Shown piece after piece: positions 35,283 through 47,107 of a DNA stretch of 64,000 nt. A model generated the notes under the pieces. That model saw only the letters and a program-made list of their open reading frames with translations, was not told where the DNA came from and ran no database searches. The stretch is taken from assembly GCA_028023455.1 (NCBI GenBank), contig JAQFVV010006306.1, positions 3,001,001 through 3,065,000 of the forward strand, given 5' to 3'. Source of the stretch: Epiperipatus broadwayi. Lineage: Eukaryota; Onychophora; Udeonychophora; Euonychophora; Peripatidae. The translations under genes and the position numbers were made by a program. Every line of letters starts with the position of its first letter. Position 1 is the first letter of the stretch.

Positions 35283-35379
35283 TACATATATAAATGCAGG
35301 TTTAAGCCTGTACAATGTATTAATTTATATAAATAGTGTGTAAAAGGTCTGCCCATCCCTCGCGTATGTATGTATAAAT

Positions 35380-35805
35380 GGATTATTCTCCTGTATATGA
35401 GGGGTCAGAATGACTAATACATCAACATGGGTAGGATGACAACCTTGTCACTACCATGGGCTTTGAACGTTCCATCATCAGATTTTCAATGAAATGGAAG
35501 GCTGAAGAGGTGTGGGTTGGAGTAGTTTGAAGCTTGTCCATTAAAGTATGAAGATTGGCTATCTTAATATAAAGCTGAGCACTGATTGTATATATGTGTG
35601 GAGATAGTAATCTGGACCAACTGATGATTGCTGGTTTAGCTATGAAATACGTATATTGTTGATTTTATCTTTTCATCATGTGTGTGATCAAGTGGGTCTG
35701 CAGTATGAGATGGCACTGAGAGTAGTGGGTCGTATGAAAGTCTGAGTTCGAATCTCGCATATATTACATATATAAATGCAGGTTTAAGCCTGTACGGTGT
35801 ATTAA
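35380..35805 (+). repeat. Foldback-B repeat, long plus-strand copy
   Basis: Blocks in order are GGGCTTTGAACGTTCCATCATCAG, TGGAAGGCTGAAGAGG, CCATTAAAGTATGAAGATT, GCTATCTTAATATAAA, AATCTGGACCAACTGATGA, GTATGAGATGGCACTGAG and AGTCTGAGTTCGAATC. It is the most complete copy of the arm. The tRNA-like part is at the 3' end, the reverse of a normal SINE. Confidence 0.7.
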
Positions 35806-36640
35806 TGAACTACTATGAAAATAAACAGTTTAAACATTTAAAAATCATTTATCACAATAATATCGATTAAATTTATGCCTAAAATTGGAATTTAGTCTTG
35901 ATGTAAACCCATGGCAAATCTATGCCAAGATTAATTTAAGATTAAAGCAGAATCATATTAAAAGTAATTAAGAAATCCAGTATTTTATTGCAATTAATCT
36001 TATTTCTTTTTCATTTATCACTATCTAACATTTCAAAATTTTTGATTGCTTAGCGATTGTCCAGAGCATTAATCTATTTTTGAGTAATATGTGTCCACAA
36101 GGAACTAATTTGAACAGTAGTTTGTTTACACACCATGCAATAATTATGACTCTCATACTAGAAAACCAGCAATAAAATGCATTTTCACATGAAATGAAAA
36201 AAAAAATCCTTTGTTTTTTAACAGATTTCTAACAAATAGAGAATAAAAATTATATATTTATATGTTTGTCTCTGAATTATATATATTATAATGGTTCAAC
36301 ATATGATTTGATCGATATGCAGTTGTGGTGTATGGATATACATAATCAGGATATGTGTTTCACCTTCCATCAACTTTTTTATAAATGCCTTTTGTTATTA
36401 AGTGTCTTGCAATTGGTGGTTATCATTAAAAAAAATTATTAACAGACACCAATATTCTTTTTATCATCAGCATATTGTCAAACACTACTTTTTTCCTACA
36501 TTATCATATCTAGACATATGAATAGAATTAAGTAAGAGCATATTCTAGTTTACAGATTTATCATAAACGCAATTGGTTCCAAAAGATTGTTCATTATATC
36601 ATGTGATTATTGAATTATATTCATTTAGGGGTGATTTTAT
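35806..36640. other. AT-rich non-coding stretch
   Basis: No gene, RNA or repeat family recognised. Confidence 0.4.
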
Positions 36641-36644
36641 CCAA

Positions 36645-37196
36645 ACCCTCAACAATTTCAAACTGTTGTCATGGCAACACCCTTTTTAACAATAAAGGTG
36701 GAAGTTGACCTGAGCATTATTGCATTTATTATTTAAGTAATACTTTGGGTGCAATTTAAAATTTATAATTGCAGTTTGTAATGTTATAATTGACTATTTA
36801 TTAGTCTGCATTCAGAATAGGTTTTATTTATCCATTTAAAGAGGTTTATTTAAAATAAACTTCTTTGTATCTATAATTCGATTTACTGGTCAAGTTGCAA
36901 TCTTTAGTGTCTATATAAGTATATTAGACCATTAATAAAGATGGAAGTCCACTTTTATTGTTAAAAAAGAGGTTAACTTGACAATAGTTTGAAATTGTTG
37001 ATTATTATTGATGAAGTGTTGACTAGTTTTTAATGATTACTTATAAGCCCGTTTAAAAACCTTGAGCATTATTGCACCTACTATTTAAGTAATACTTTGG
37101 GTGCAATTTAAAGTTTATAATTGCAGTTTGTAATGTTATAATTGACTATTTATTAGTCTGCATTCAGAATAGGTTTTATTTACCTGTAATGTTATT
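36645..37196. repeat. Direct and inverted repeat composite, 352-bp offset
   Basis: TGAGCATTATTGCA... (36711-36838) recurs at 37063-37195 with only a few changes. CTCAACAATTTCAAACTGTTG at 36648 is inverted at about 36985-37005, and CCTTTTTAACAATAAA is inverted near 36950-36970. This looks like a small TIR element next to a duplicated target segment. No coding content. Confidence 0.65.
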
Positions 37197-38743
37197 TTTT
37201 TCTTTATAATGTCTCAATCTCAATAAACACTGTTATCTGATAACAGTTTGTCTCACAGAAGGTTTGATTTTTGTATTGAATGTAGCCATTATCCTTGTCG
37301 ATTTTAAAATGTTAAACACTTCTGTAGTTGTGGATATTTACATCCAGACAAATTCAATATTTTTTCTTAAAAATTTTTTAAATTGACATAAATCTCCTGC
37401 TACATGATCTTTTAAAAATATTTAAAAAAGAATATAATATTTTTATTTTATATAATTTCAAAATGAAGTGCTATTATGACAGATTTCATATTAGTTTGTC
37501 CAATATCTGTTTACAATTTGTGCTTTGATGTAGTTAAATTTTAACAGACAAATCTCTCAAATCCATGAGATGTCTTTTGTTTGAAGTAACTGCACTCTTA
37601 TAATTGACTTGAATGATATCTTAAATTTTAAAGTGCAAATTATTAATGGCTAAACAGATTACTTGCTGCGATTCTGTAAAATTGAAAATTAGTCATTCTT
37701 ATATAAACTGACACTAATCAACAACTACTGAATTTATTAATAACATTCTTAATTATTCACTACAGAGTCACTTAAATTCTACAAGATTTGTGGTTGAGAG
37801 AACAAAAAGGCTTGATACAATGGTTGTTTTGATTACTGGGCTCAGTAAGTATCGTTACATTACAAAATGAACTTCACGCCATTTGTATAAACTGTCTATT
37901 AAAGCAGTAAATGTATTAAGTCATCCATAATATTAGAATTAAACGGCAGTAATTAATATATATATTTGGGAACCAGTAAAGCAGCATTCTGTATTTAATT
38001 AAATTAAATATCTTATAATAATCATCTAATTGCAAAGCAAAAGAAAATGAATTCATTTTCATCTGCAATCCAAGATATATATAAAGAAGCAGATTATACA
38101 ATAAGAATTATGAAATCTAGTGTTCAATATGGAGAAAATTAGACTGCTACATTTAAATCAATCTTGAAATCATGTTTACAAAGTAGCATATCTAATCATT
38201 CATTTAAATAATCTTCTAAGCAACCGAAAACATCAGAAATATGTAATAATATAATTAAATTGTACAGATTTTTTTTTAATTTGAAATCACATGGGTATTA
38301 TTTTATTAAATAAATAACAATTATATCTTTTTCCTCTGTTTTAATTCTTATAATGTAGAGGTATTTTTTTCATTTATTTATTTTTTTTCAAATTAGAAGT
38401 GTACTTATTTGTCTTATCCCTAATCTCTTTTAATTTTCTCATTTATTCTTTAGAAGGGAGGGGGATATTGTGCCAACTTTTTTTCAAAACTTTAAATATC
38501 ATTTGAAATGTAAAATTTGTCCAAACTATAAATAACTTCAAATATTGTTTGTTGATTTTTTAATAAACTAAAATAATCTGCTTTTTATAATAAAATGGTT
38601 TAATAAAAAAAAAATAACTTATCTAATCACAGTAATTAATCCCTCATTTTTAAACATTCAATTATTATGATATTAAAATAATATATATACTTAGTAATGA
38701 CTATACACACATTTTTGCAATGTTTTAAATTATATCGCATATG
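37197..38743. other. AT-rich non-coding stretch
   Basis: No gene or named repeat recognised. Confidence 0.4.
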
Positions 38744-39264
38744 CAAGGTTCCCTCTAATTTTTACTAACTATAGTGCACATTTTTTTTCGTCTGTGCATT
38801 TTTTATTAAATTGAAATAATTTGTGCACATAAATCAAGTAAAAAAATAAATTTAACAATATAGTTTAAATAATATAGTATACAACACAATTATATAAATT
38901 TATTATATACAGTAATAATATAGTTTTATTTAAGGAAACTAACATACCTATAATGCCTTATTGGTGATAATAAAAATAAATAAAAATGAAAAGTTTACTC
39001 TCATAAAACATATAAAAGTAGAGAAGTGTGTCTGTGTTAAATGAATGTATGTGACATACTGGAGAAAACTATGCATTCAGTGCCTGTGATATCAGAGATC
39101 ATTCCAAGGTCAAGGATCAGGATAAACATGTAATTTGAAAGCAATCTGATCATCGGTACAGAAAAAAATCTTTCAATTTTTCTGTGCGCAAATGTATCTT
39201 CTTCATGCGCTAATTTTTTAAGCATTGTGTGCGTGCACTAGCACATGCCATAGAGGGAATGCTG
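38744..39264. mobile_element. hAT-type MITE with 8-bp target duplication
   Basis: The ends are CAAGGTTCCCTCTA and TAGAGGGAATGCTG (the reverse complement shares TTCCCTCTA). The flanks CGCATATG (38736-38743) and CTCATATG (39265-39272) match 7 of 8, the duplication length of hAT transposons. At 521 bp there is no room for a transposase and none is seen. An internal GTGCAC/TGCGCA-rich segment lies near each end. Confidence 0.72.
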
Positions 39265-39758
39265 CTCATATGCACTTAAAACTAATGGTTAAGTTGTATT
39301 TTGTATGTGCAGTACCTAAAAGAATAGTCATTAATTTGTACCTTATAACTGAAAATAAGCTTGCATTCTATCAGTTTTATGTAATTTTTTTTAGTTCTTT
39401 GAAAAATGATAGAATCAAGAATTCATTGGTATATAGAAAAGGGAAAAAAATCAAGATCTTCAATAACTATCTACACATAATGAAATCAGTGTTACATTCA
39501 GACTTAGCTCAGACTACGTACAAACTAGAATGTCTAAATTTTATCTACGATTCAAAATCTGAAGAATAAATAAACTTCAGTAATAAGATAATTTAAAGCA
39601 TGTATCATGGAGAAGAAAATATCACTGAGAGGATGTTGAAAATTGGATAGAGTTACTGAAAAATTGAAATGCCATATATAGGATTTAGTTTTTCCAAGAA
39701 GAATGAATACTTGAAGAATTAAAGCTTCATTTTTCTCAATGCATTACCTAATCCATAT
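39265..39758. other. No gene recognised
   Basis: A 114-codon ORF covers 39225-39569, but it begins inside the hAT MITE and its translation shows no domain. Confidence 0.35.
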
Positions 39759-39985
39759 TAATATTAATATCATCCATGTTCTTTATTACTTTTTACAATT
39801 TTTTTTTACAACCCACTACTGACACTTTTATTGACCCCCACCCAGAATTATAACAAACACAACACAAATACATGAATTGTGTTTATTATAGTTCTGAAGA
39901 AGATTGCTGGGGCAATCGAAACTATCAATAGTGGGTTGTAAAAAAGCATTATAAAAAGTAAAAAAAGCATAGATGACATTAATAA
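39759..39985 (+). repeat. Hairpin element with hammerhead core, copy 1
   Basis: An inverted repeat: ACTTTTTACAA...TTACAACCCACTA on the left and TAGTGGGTTGTAA...ACTTTTT-type text on the right. The right arm carries CTGAAGA (39894-39900), stem II GATTGC-TGGG-GCAATC (39902-39917), GAAA (39918-39921) and stem III ACTAT/ATAGT. The next base is G, which is not an allowed cleavage-site base. The 5' strand of stem I does not match here, so this copy is decayed. A better-paired copy is at 49432-49544. Confidence 0.6.
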
Positions 39986-40077
39986 GAATGGATAGTTATA
40001 AAAAGAAAAATATCATTTTGCTGTCTTATTAGGTTAACAAATAATACTATCATTAAGGGTAAAAAGTAATGTGAAGT

Positions 40078-40175
40078 TGGTAGTCAAGAGGTCAGCACAA
40101 GCTGCCTTGCAAGCAAGTAGTTGTTTGTAGACAGTTGTCGCGGGTTTGCTTCCTAGCCGATGCTTTGATATATGG
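40078..40175 (+). repeat. Short tRNA-like SINE, copy 2
   Basis: Has TAGTCAAGAGGTC (D-arm), CTTGCAAGCAAG (anticodon-arm region), CGGGTTTGCTTCC (T-arm) and CCGATGCTTTGATATAT. Same family and strand as the copy at 8323; a G9-10 run follows. Confidence 0.6.
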
Positions 40176-40454
40176 GGGGGGGGGAAGTAATGTGAAAAAG
40201 TTGAAGTGTTTATTCAGAATAAAAATTGAATGAGTCATTTAAATAAATAATAATATCATTAATTGAAACATGATTGTTAATAGATAAAACCAGAAATATG
40301 AAGATATAAGCATTGCAACTTTTATTTTAAAAAATAAACTAAGAATGAAATAAATAAAAATTATACAGTGAATAATAAAAAAATGAAAATTTTAAGAATT
40401 CAGTATTGCAATTTATTTGATTAATGAGTGTGAAGAGTAGCTAATGGGGTTGTT

Positions 40455-40695
40455 TCAGATGTAAGATGGAGGGCAGTATTAAGAAATGAAGTTGGACTGG
40501 ATATATTGCTGAAGAGATGATAATAGATGGACAGTTGAAATCTTAAACTGACTTCCAAGAGATTGAGAAAGACTTAGAAAAAGACCACATGTGAGATGGA
40601 TAGATGAAATAAGAAGTGTGCTGGGATGATGTGGAAAAGAAAGACTAGAAATCAGAGATGGATTGAGCTTGGAAAGACCTTCACCAAAGAAAGAA
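40455..40695 (+). pseudogene. Decayed RTE LINE C-terminal tail
   Basis: The nucleotide text follows the RTE tail (GAAGTTGGACTGGATATATTGC, GATAATAGATGGACAGTTG, ACCACATGTGAGATGGATAG, GGAAAGACCTTC) with several indels, so no frame stays open. Confidence 0.8.
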
Positions 40696-43635
40696 ATGGT
40701 ATATATATATACAACTCAACCAACATAATCTATATTGTAGGATTGTATTAGATTTTTATTAATAATAAATAAGATTGTATTTTTAACGGGACGATCCTTT
40801 TCAAGACCGAGGAAGTCGCATCTAACTATATTCAGACTTTGAGTCTTCTTATAGAATGCTATGGATGATGTGATTTAAAATATAATCCAATCCACCTCTA
40901 TTAATAACCTCGTTATTCTCGGATTCGAGCTCAGAGTGAAATCGCAATTGACTCTCTTCGGCATTTCCACAAATATCCCATAGTAATGATAAATTTAGTA
41001 TAAGCTATATATAACTTTTTTATAAATATTAAATCACTAAGTTGATTCAATATATATATATATGCGTGAGTATGTATATTTATAATTATTGGTTTTATAA
41101 AATGACTAAATAAAATAAACAAACGAGACCTGTTTAATTTTAAAATCAAGTTTAACACATTTTAATCCGTAATAGAAACAAAAATATTATCACATAAATA
41201 ATAAAAATATTAAAATTTAGAATTATAATCTGTGCTTATATATACAATAATAAACTATTTAACATTCAGAAAAAACATAATGTAATTATTTACATATATA
41301 TAATTTAAAATCGTGTACAATAAATAATACCACCATACATTATAAATCTATGCATTGTGTCATTAAAATGATTCAGTGTGTGTTATATGTCTATATAAGA
41401 TAACATCCATTCACACTAGATTAATAATAGAATGTATTCTGATATTAATTATGTTATTGTTTAAAAAGAAATTATGATAATTGTCAGGTAAGATTCAATT
41501 TGGAATATAATAAAACTTACTTCCAAATTGAAATAATTTAAAAACTTTTACCTTAGTCAGCCGTCACTTTCACCAGAGCATATATCAAAATATCAACATC
41601 TAAATTTTATTAAATAAATAAAAATAAAATGTTCATCTTATCAGTTCTCCAATTTAATATACTAAGTAATTTTCCCACGTAAATATGATTATCCCCAAAG
41701 GAAATAAAGTTTAAGAGTTATTAAAGTGCACAATGAAGTATTCCAAGATGCGAAAGAATAATGGTTCATATTCCTCCTTAGATGAAATAAAATAACGATG
41801 AATGTTGAAAGGTAAAGTTCCTTGATCATCCTTCGAAGAGATAATCCAAATATTCATTCTTTTAAATATTTGCGTAGTAAAATATTTAAAATCTTCTTCA
41901 ATATGATACTCCATTATTAAGGCAACTTTTTTAGTGGAAATTACGATGATTATACTTTAGGCATTAAGTAGGAATAAATTTACATGTTCAGGTTTAAAAC
42001 ATCAGCAGAAATCCTTGGCATAAATTGTCTAGCCAAAGAACATCTTTGTAAATTTTTGTCTTCTTAAACGTATATTTTGAAAACTCATTTCGAAGACGTT
42101 GATAACTCTTATAACCTTGTCAATTTCAATGATTATTTTTTTATAGTTCTTTATAATATTAAAATAAGTAAATTAATTTCTTGAAGACAGTTTTAAAATA
42201 GTGAATCTTCTTTTTTCTTGAATGTGTTCTAAATTCGAACACATTTAAATTTACAGAGTAGTTAGTTCTTGCCTTGATAACTAAATAGAAGATTATTGTT
42301 ATAACAATATTAGTTCGTTTTTATACTGGATTAATTTCTGTAAGCATATCACATAATCATGCTCACGCTCTTTATTGTTTAAAATATACAATTTGTAATG
42401 AACACCAAACGTTTATATTCTTTGTTTCAACTGATAAAATGCAATGATGACTTATGGCTTTGTCAATGTCAAGTTTTGGTTAATAAAAAAATACTATTAG
42501 TTAGAAACATTTATTTATGTGTGTGTATAAACAAATTAGAATAATTCATTTTTAGAATTATTCTTTTAATATTAATTAGTTTATGTATATAACTGATATA
42601 TGAAAAGCTTAAGATAGGTGTATGTTATTTATATCTGTTGATTCGATATAGGCACAGTTAAATTCACAAAGAAACACAAATTGTTTTAGATGAGGCTCAT
42701 ATGGTACTCTCACAATATATATAACATAAATTGCCTAAATCAACAATCAAACAGTTTGCATACAAATATCTACATATACCTGTCTTATAGCCATGCTATT
42801 TACTAAAAAAAATACATAAAAAACATTCGATTTGTTTTAATCACAGATGTCACTGTTTTTAAATTTGGTTTCAAAAAGTATCTTTGCAGGCATAATCTCT
42901 TAGTCACTTGGATGATAAGAATCAAATGGTCAGAAAAAAAGATAAAGCTTCACTTTCGTCATTCCATGTCTCAATTTATTTGATTATTTAGGGACTTTGA
43001 TCTTTATTTGTTAGCCTTTCACAGCTGATTGGTTAATAATTGGCATAAGCACAACCAAGTAATTACGTTATTCTTTCAAGTATGGATATGAACTTTTCCA
43101 CCTCACAAATTCTTACAATACAAGGAGCAAACTAAAAGTCCCATTGATCATAATTTGTGTTGCCAAATGGAAGAAAAAATTGTGACTTTTTTGTGGTAAA
43201 TTTTCATCAGCAATCCAAGAAAGCACCAAGAATGAGATGTAATTATATGCTGAACCATTTTCTTCATCTCTTTTAATTGTTAAATGTTTTTTTTTAGAAA
43301 AATTCAAATTTTATTTACACTTTTTCATATACAATCAACTATTAGTAATAACATACAAATTAATACATAACCGAACATTTTAAATACTATTTTTTCTTCT
43401 TCTTTTCAGCTGTTTCTGGATCTGACCAATGGTAGTTGTTGTATGCAATGGAATCAATAATTTTTAAATTTGTGAATACTGAATTTAAGATTATGCCTAA
43501 CCAATTATGCTTATTTTTTTTATTTATCTACTAGAATCTTTGTGATTTCTCCATTTTTTAATGTTTAAATAAATTGACTTATAGGATTATGTGTCATTGA
43601 CATGTGAACTTCAGTCAAACATATATACATTAGTA
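40696..43635. other. Long AT-rich stretch without recognised genes
   Basis: No domain-bearing ORF. A perfect 9-bp hairpin AATGTGTTC...GAACACATT lies at about 42221-42245. Nothing else supported. Confidence 0.4.
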
Positions 43636-43644
43636 TATACATGG

Positions 43645-44345
43645 TATATAGAGGGGATTGAACCCAGACTTTCAAGCACCCTTCAACTATACTATCTCAT
43701 ACCACTGATACACATGACCACATAGAAAAGATAAACAATCACCAATATACATATTTCATGCTAAACCAGTGCTCATCGGTTGGTCCAGATTATCATCTCC
43801 CACACATATATATATATAATCAGTGCTCAGTTTATATTAAGATAGCAAATCTTCATACTTTAATGGACACGCTTCAATCCATTTCAACCTCCAACTCTTC
43901 AGCCTTCCATACCATTGAAAGTCTCTCCAAATCCCTTGTTGATGCCAATATTATTGTCATACCCTTGTTGACCTCAAGTCATTCTGACCCTTCATGTAAA
44001 GGACCTTATTTATTTAAATACATAGAAGAGGGATGGGCAGGATGCAGGCTTAATGTGTAAATATCATCATCAGATTTTTAATTGTATTGATGGCTGAAGA
44101 GTTGGAGGTTGGAGGATTGAAGTCTGCCCATTAAAGTATGAAGATTTGCTATCTTAATATAAACTGAGAACTGATTATGTATGTGAGTGGGAGATGATAA
44201 TCTGGACCAACTGATGAGTGCTGGTTTAGCACAAAATACATATATTGGTGATTATTTACCTTTTCTACATGTATGTGGTCATGTGTATCAGTGGTATGAG
44301 ATAGTATGGATAGTTGATGGGTGTGAAGAGTACCTGTACTTCAAA
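43645..44345. repeat. Foldback-B element, arms ~270 bp
   Basis: Left arm 43655-43925 and right arm 44066-44340 are inverted copies: GGGATTGAACCCAGACTTTC versus GAAGAGT-type right end, GGTCCAGATTATCATCTCCCAC versus GTGGGAGATGATAATCTGGACC, and TAATGGACACGCTTCAATCC versus its mirror. The ~140-bp centre is unrelated to the arms. ORFs across the arms are mirror translations of a repeat and not genes. Confidence 0.8.
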
Positions 44346-44974
44346 TATTTATATATATGGTATGTTATTTTAGATACATCTGGGATGGAGGTATCATTAT
44401 TTTGAGTTTTTTAATCAATTTTGATAAGGTGATTTGATTTGACTGATATAATCCTTCTGTGTTCACATATATTTTACAGGTGCAGTTTTTTAGTGTTTCA
44501 AGTCAATGTAGTGTGAAAATTCATATTGTTCGAAAACTACTCATTAACATTGTCCTTAAAAAGAAAAAAATAGCGAAATCAGGGGAGGACTCTCAGAGAT
44601 AAGCATATAAAATTTCTACTATCTGTTACCTTTAACCAAATAGTCTGGTTGGACAGAGAATCATCTTGAATTTATATTGTCCATGAATCTAAATATCACC
44701 AATTTGATTTACACCTTAATATTGTGACTGCTAAGATCAGTAACATTTAGAGAAGGGAGAATAATAAATACCATTCAAACATGGTATTACATACTATACT
44801 AACCTGTTGTTATTACCAATAGTCGAATCTACTTTTTAAAAAGGTAAATAACGTTTAAACTACATGATGAAAAGAATCAATCTCATAATCACAAGCTTTT
44901 AGATATGAGATGTAAATATTTGAAATGCAGGCACTCTTCACATACCTGGAACCTAATTGTAAATATAGGGAATT

Positions 44975-45175
44975 TGAACTGAGAACTGATTATATATATG
45001 TGTGTGGAGATGATAATCTGGACCAACTGATGAGTGCTGGTTTAGCATGAAGTACGTATATTGGTGATTATTTATCATTTCTACATGTCTGTGGTCATGT
45101 GTATCAGTGCTATGAGATAGTATGGATAGTTGAAGAATGCTTGAAAGTCTGAGTTCAAATCCCCTATATTACAGA
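44975..45175 (+). repeat. Foldback-B copy in unit A
   Basis: AATCTGGACCAACTGATGAG, GGTCATGTGTATCAGTG, GAGATAGTATGGATAGTTG and AGTCTGAGTTCAAATCCCC, as in the other copies. Its duplicate in unit B is 46415-46612. Confidence 0.75.
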
Positions 45176-45388
45176 TATGAGATGTTTTTATTTTGAAAAG
45201 TGGTTTTAAACTAATTAGATTTATTCATGCTTAGATATCATTTTATTTACTGCCATTAGAAAATGTATTTTTAAGAAAAAATAATATTATATTGCAAAAT
45301 GAATTATGATCAGATATTACTTTTGTTTTATATTAAACATATTAATTTATTCTTAACTAACTTTGCCACTGATGGAATGGTGTTTTAG

Positions 45389-45610
45389 TTGTATTTTTAT
45401 ATTGGACTATTTCCATCATCTAATATATGTATTGAATGTCTTTAGAAAAAATTAACTTTATTTAAATATTCCAAATACATTCAACTGTTAGTAATACCAC
45501 ATCAAACAGGTTAGTATATGCACAACATTTTGAGAGGTATTAAGTCTCCCCTCTTCTTCAGGTGTTGCTGGTCTGACCAGTGACAGTACTAGCATGGGAT
45601 TCGAACCTGG
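45389..45610 (-). repeat. tRNA-derived SINE with hammerhead-like body, truncated copy
   Basis: Minus strand: the body CACCTGAAGAAGAGG...CCTCTCAAAATG and the 3' part are present. The tRNA head is cut inside the B box at 45610 by the tandem duplication junction. The core here is CTGAAGA, but GAAA has become CAAAA. Confidence 0.75.
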
Positions 45611-46414
45611 GTGATTATTTACCTTTTCTACATGTATGTGGTCATGAGTATTAGTTGTATGAGATAGTATGGATAGTTGATGGGTGCTTGAAAGTCTGAG
45701 TTCAAATTCCCTGTATTTACAATTAGGCTCCAGGTATGTGAAGAGTACCTGTACTTCAAATATTTATATATATGGTATGTTATTTTAGATGCATTTGGGA
45801 TGGAGATATCATTATTTTGAGTTTTTTAATCAATTTTGATAAGGTGATTTGATTTGACTGATATAATCCTTCTGTGTTCACATATATTTTACAGGTGCAG
45901 TTTTTTAGTGTTTCAAGTCAATGTAGTGTGAAAATCCATATTGTTCGAAAACCACTCGTTAATATTGCCCTTAAAAAGAAAAAATTAGCAAAATCAGGAG
46001 GACTCTCAGAGTAAGCATATAAAATTTCTACTGTCTGTTACCTTTGACCGAATAGTCTGGTTGGACAGAGAATCATCTTGAATTTATATTGTCTATGAAT
46101 CTAAATATCACCAATTTGATTTACACATTAATATTATGACTGGTAAGGTCAGTAACATTTAAAGAAGGGAGAATAATAAATACCATTCAAACATTGTATT
46201 ATATGCTATACTAACCTATGTATTGTTACCAATAGTCTGATGGACTTTTAAAAAATGTAAATAAAATTTGAATTTTTAAAAAACATAAAATAATTAAACT
46301 ACATGATGGAAAGAATCCATCTCATAATCACAAGCTTTTAGATATGAGATGCAAATATTTGAAATACAGGCACACTTCACATACCTGGAATTTAATTATA
46401 AATATAGGGGATTT

Positions 46415-46612
46415 GAACTGAGCATTGATTATATATATATGTGTGTGGGAGATGATAATCTGGACCAACTGATGAGTGCTGGTTTAGCATGAAATACATA
46501 TATTGATGATTATCTTTTCTACATGTGTGTGGTCGTGTGTATCAGTGCTATGAGATAGTATGGATAGTTGAAGAGTGCTTGAAAGTCTGAGTTCAAATCC
46601 CCTATATTACAG
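46415..46612 (+). repeat. Foldback-B copy in unit B
   Basis: Nearly identical to 44975-45175, including GAGATGATAATCTGGACC and the terminal GTCTGAGTTCAAATCC. Confidence 0.75.
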
Positions 46613-46821
46613 ATATGAGATGTTTTTATTTTGAAAAGTGGTTTTAAACTAATTAGGTTTATTCATGCTTAGATGTCATTTTATTTACTCCATTAGAAAA
46701 TGTATTTTTAAGAAAAATAATATTATATTGCAAAATGAATTATGATCAGATATTACTTTTGTTTTATATTAAACATACTAATGTATTCTTAACTAACTTT
46801 GCCACTGATGGAATGGTGTTT

Positions 46822-47107
46822 TAGTTGTATTTTTATATTGGACTATTTCCATCATCTAATATATGTATTGAATGTCTTTAGAAAAAATTAACTTTATTTA
46901 AATATTCCAAATACATTCAACTGTTAGTAATACCACGTCAAACAGGTTAGTATATGCACAACATTTTGAGAGGTATTCAGTCTCCCCTCTTCTTCAGGTG
47001 TTGCTGGTCTGACCAGTGACAGTACTAGCATGGGATTCGAACCTGGGTCCTTAGATTCTCGAGTTTTTAATTTTATGGTAACACTCTAACCAACTGAGCC
47101 ATCCTGT
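46822..47107 (-). repeat. tRNA-derived SINE with hammerhead-like body, best copy
   Basis: On the minus strand an A box GATGGCTCAGTTGGTTAGAG (near 47104-47085) and a B box GGTTCGAATCCC (near 47045) form a clear tRNA head. A conserved body holds GACCAGCAACACCTGAAGA and AGAGG...CCTCT, and the AT-rich 3' part ends near 46822. Pol III transcription from the head is expected for SINEs. The partner LINE is not evident from the tail. Confidence 0.8.

Larger units (their letters stand above)
44248..47041. repeat. Tandem segmental duplication, 2 units of ~1.4 kb
   Basis: Unit A 44248-45610 and unit B 45611-47041 share the same order: GTGATTATTTACC, CCTGTACTTCAAATATTT, GGTGCAGTTTTTTAGTG, CACAAGCTTTTAGATATGAG, a foldback-B copy, then a minus-strand SINE. 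Divergence looks like a few per cent. Unit A lacks 52 bp present in B near 45695. The junction at 45610 fuses the SINE B box to the foldback-B repeat through short GGTGATTATTTACC homology, so recombination between repeats is the likely cause. Confidence 0.85.

Noticed and set aside
39225-39569. 114-codon ORF
   Set aside because: It begins in a hAT MITE, shows no domain and has no splice context.
40795-40822. CAAGACCGAGGAAGTCGCA as a ribozyme or tRNA core
   Set aside because: No consistent stems could be drawn.
43758-44060. 100-codon ORF and the mirrored ORF at 44187-44405
   Set aside because: They cover the arms of a foldback element; the two translations are mirror products of repeat DNA.
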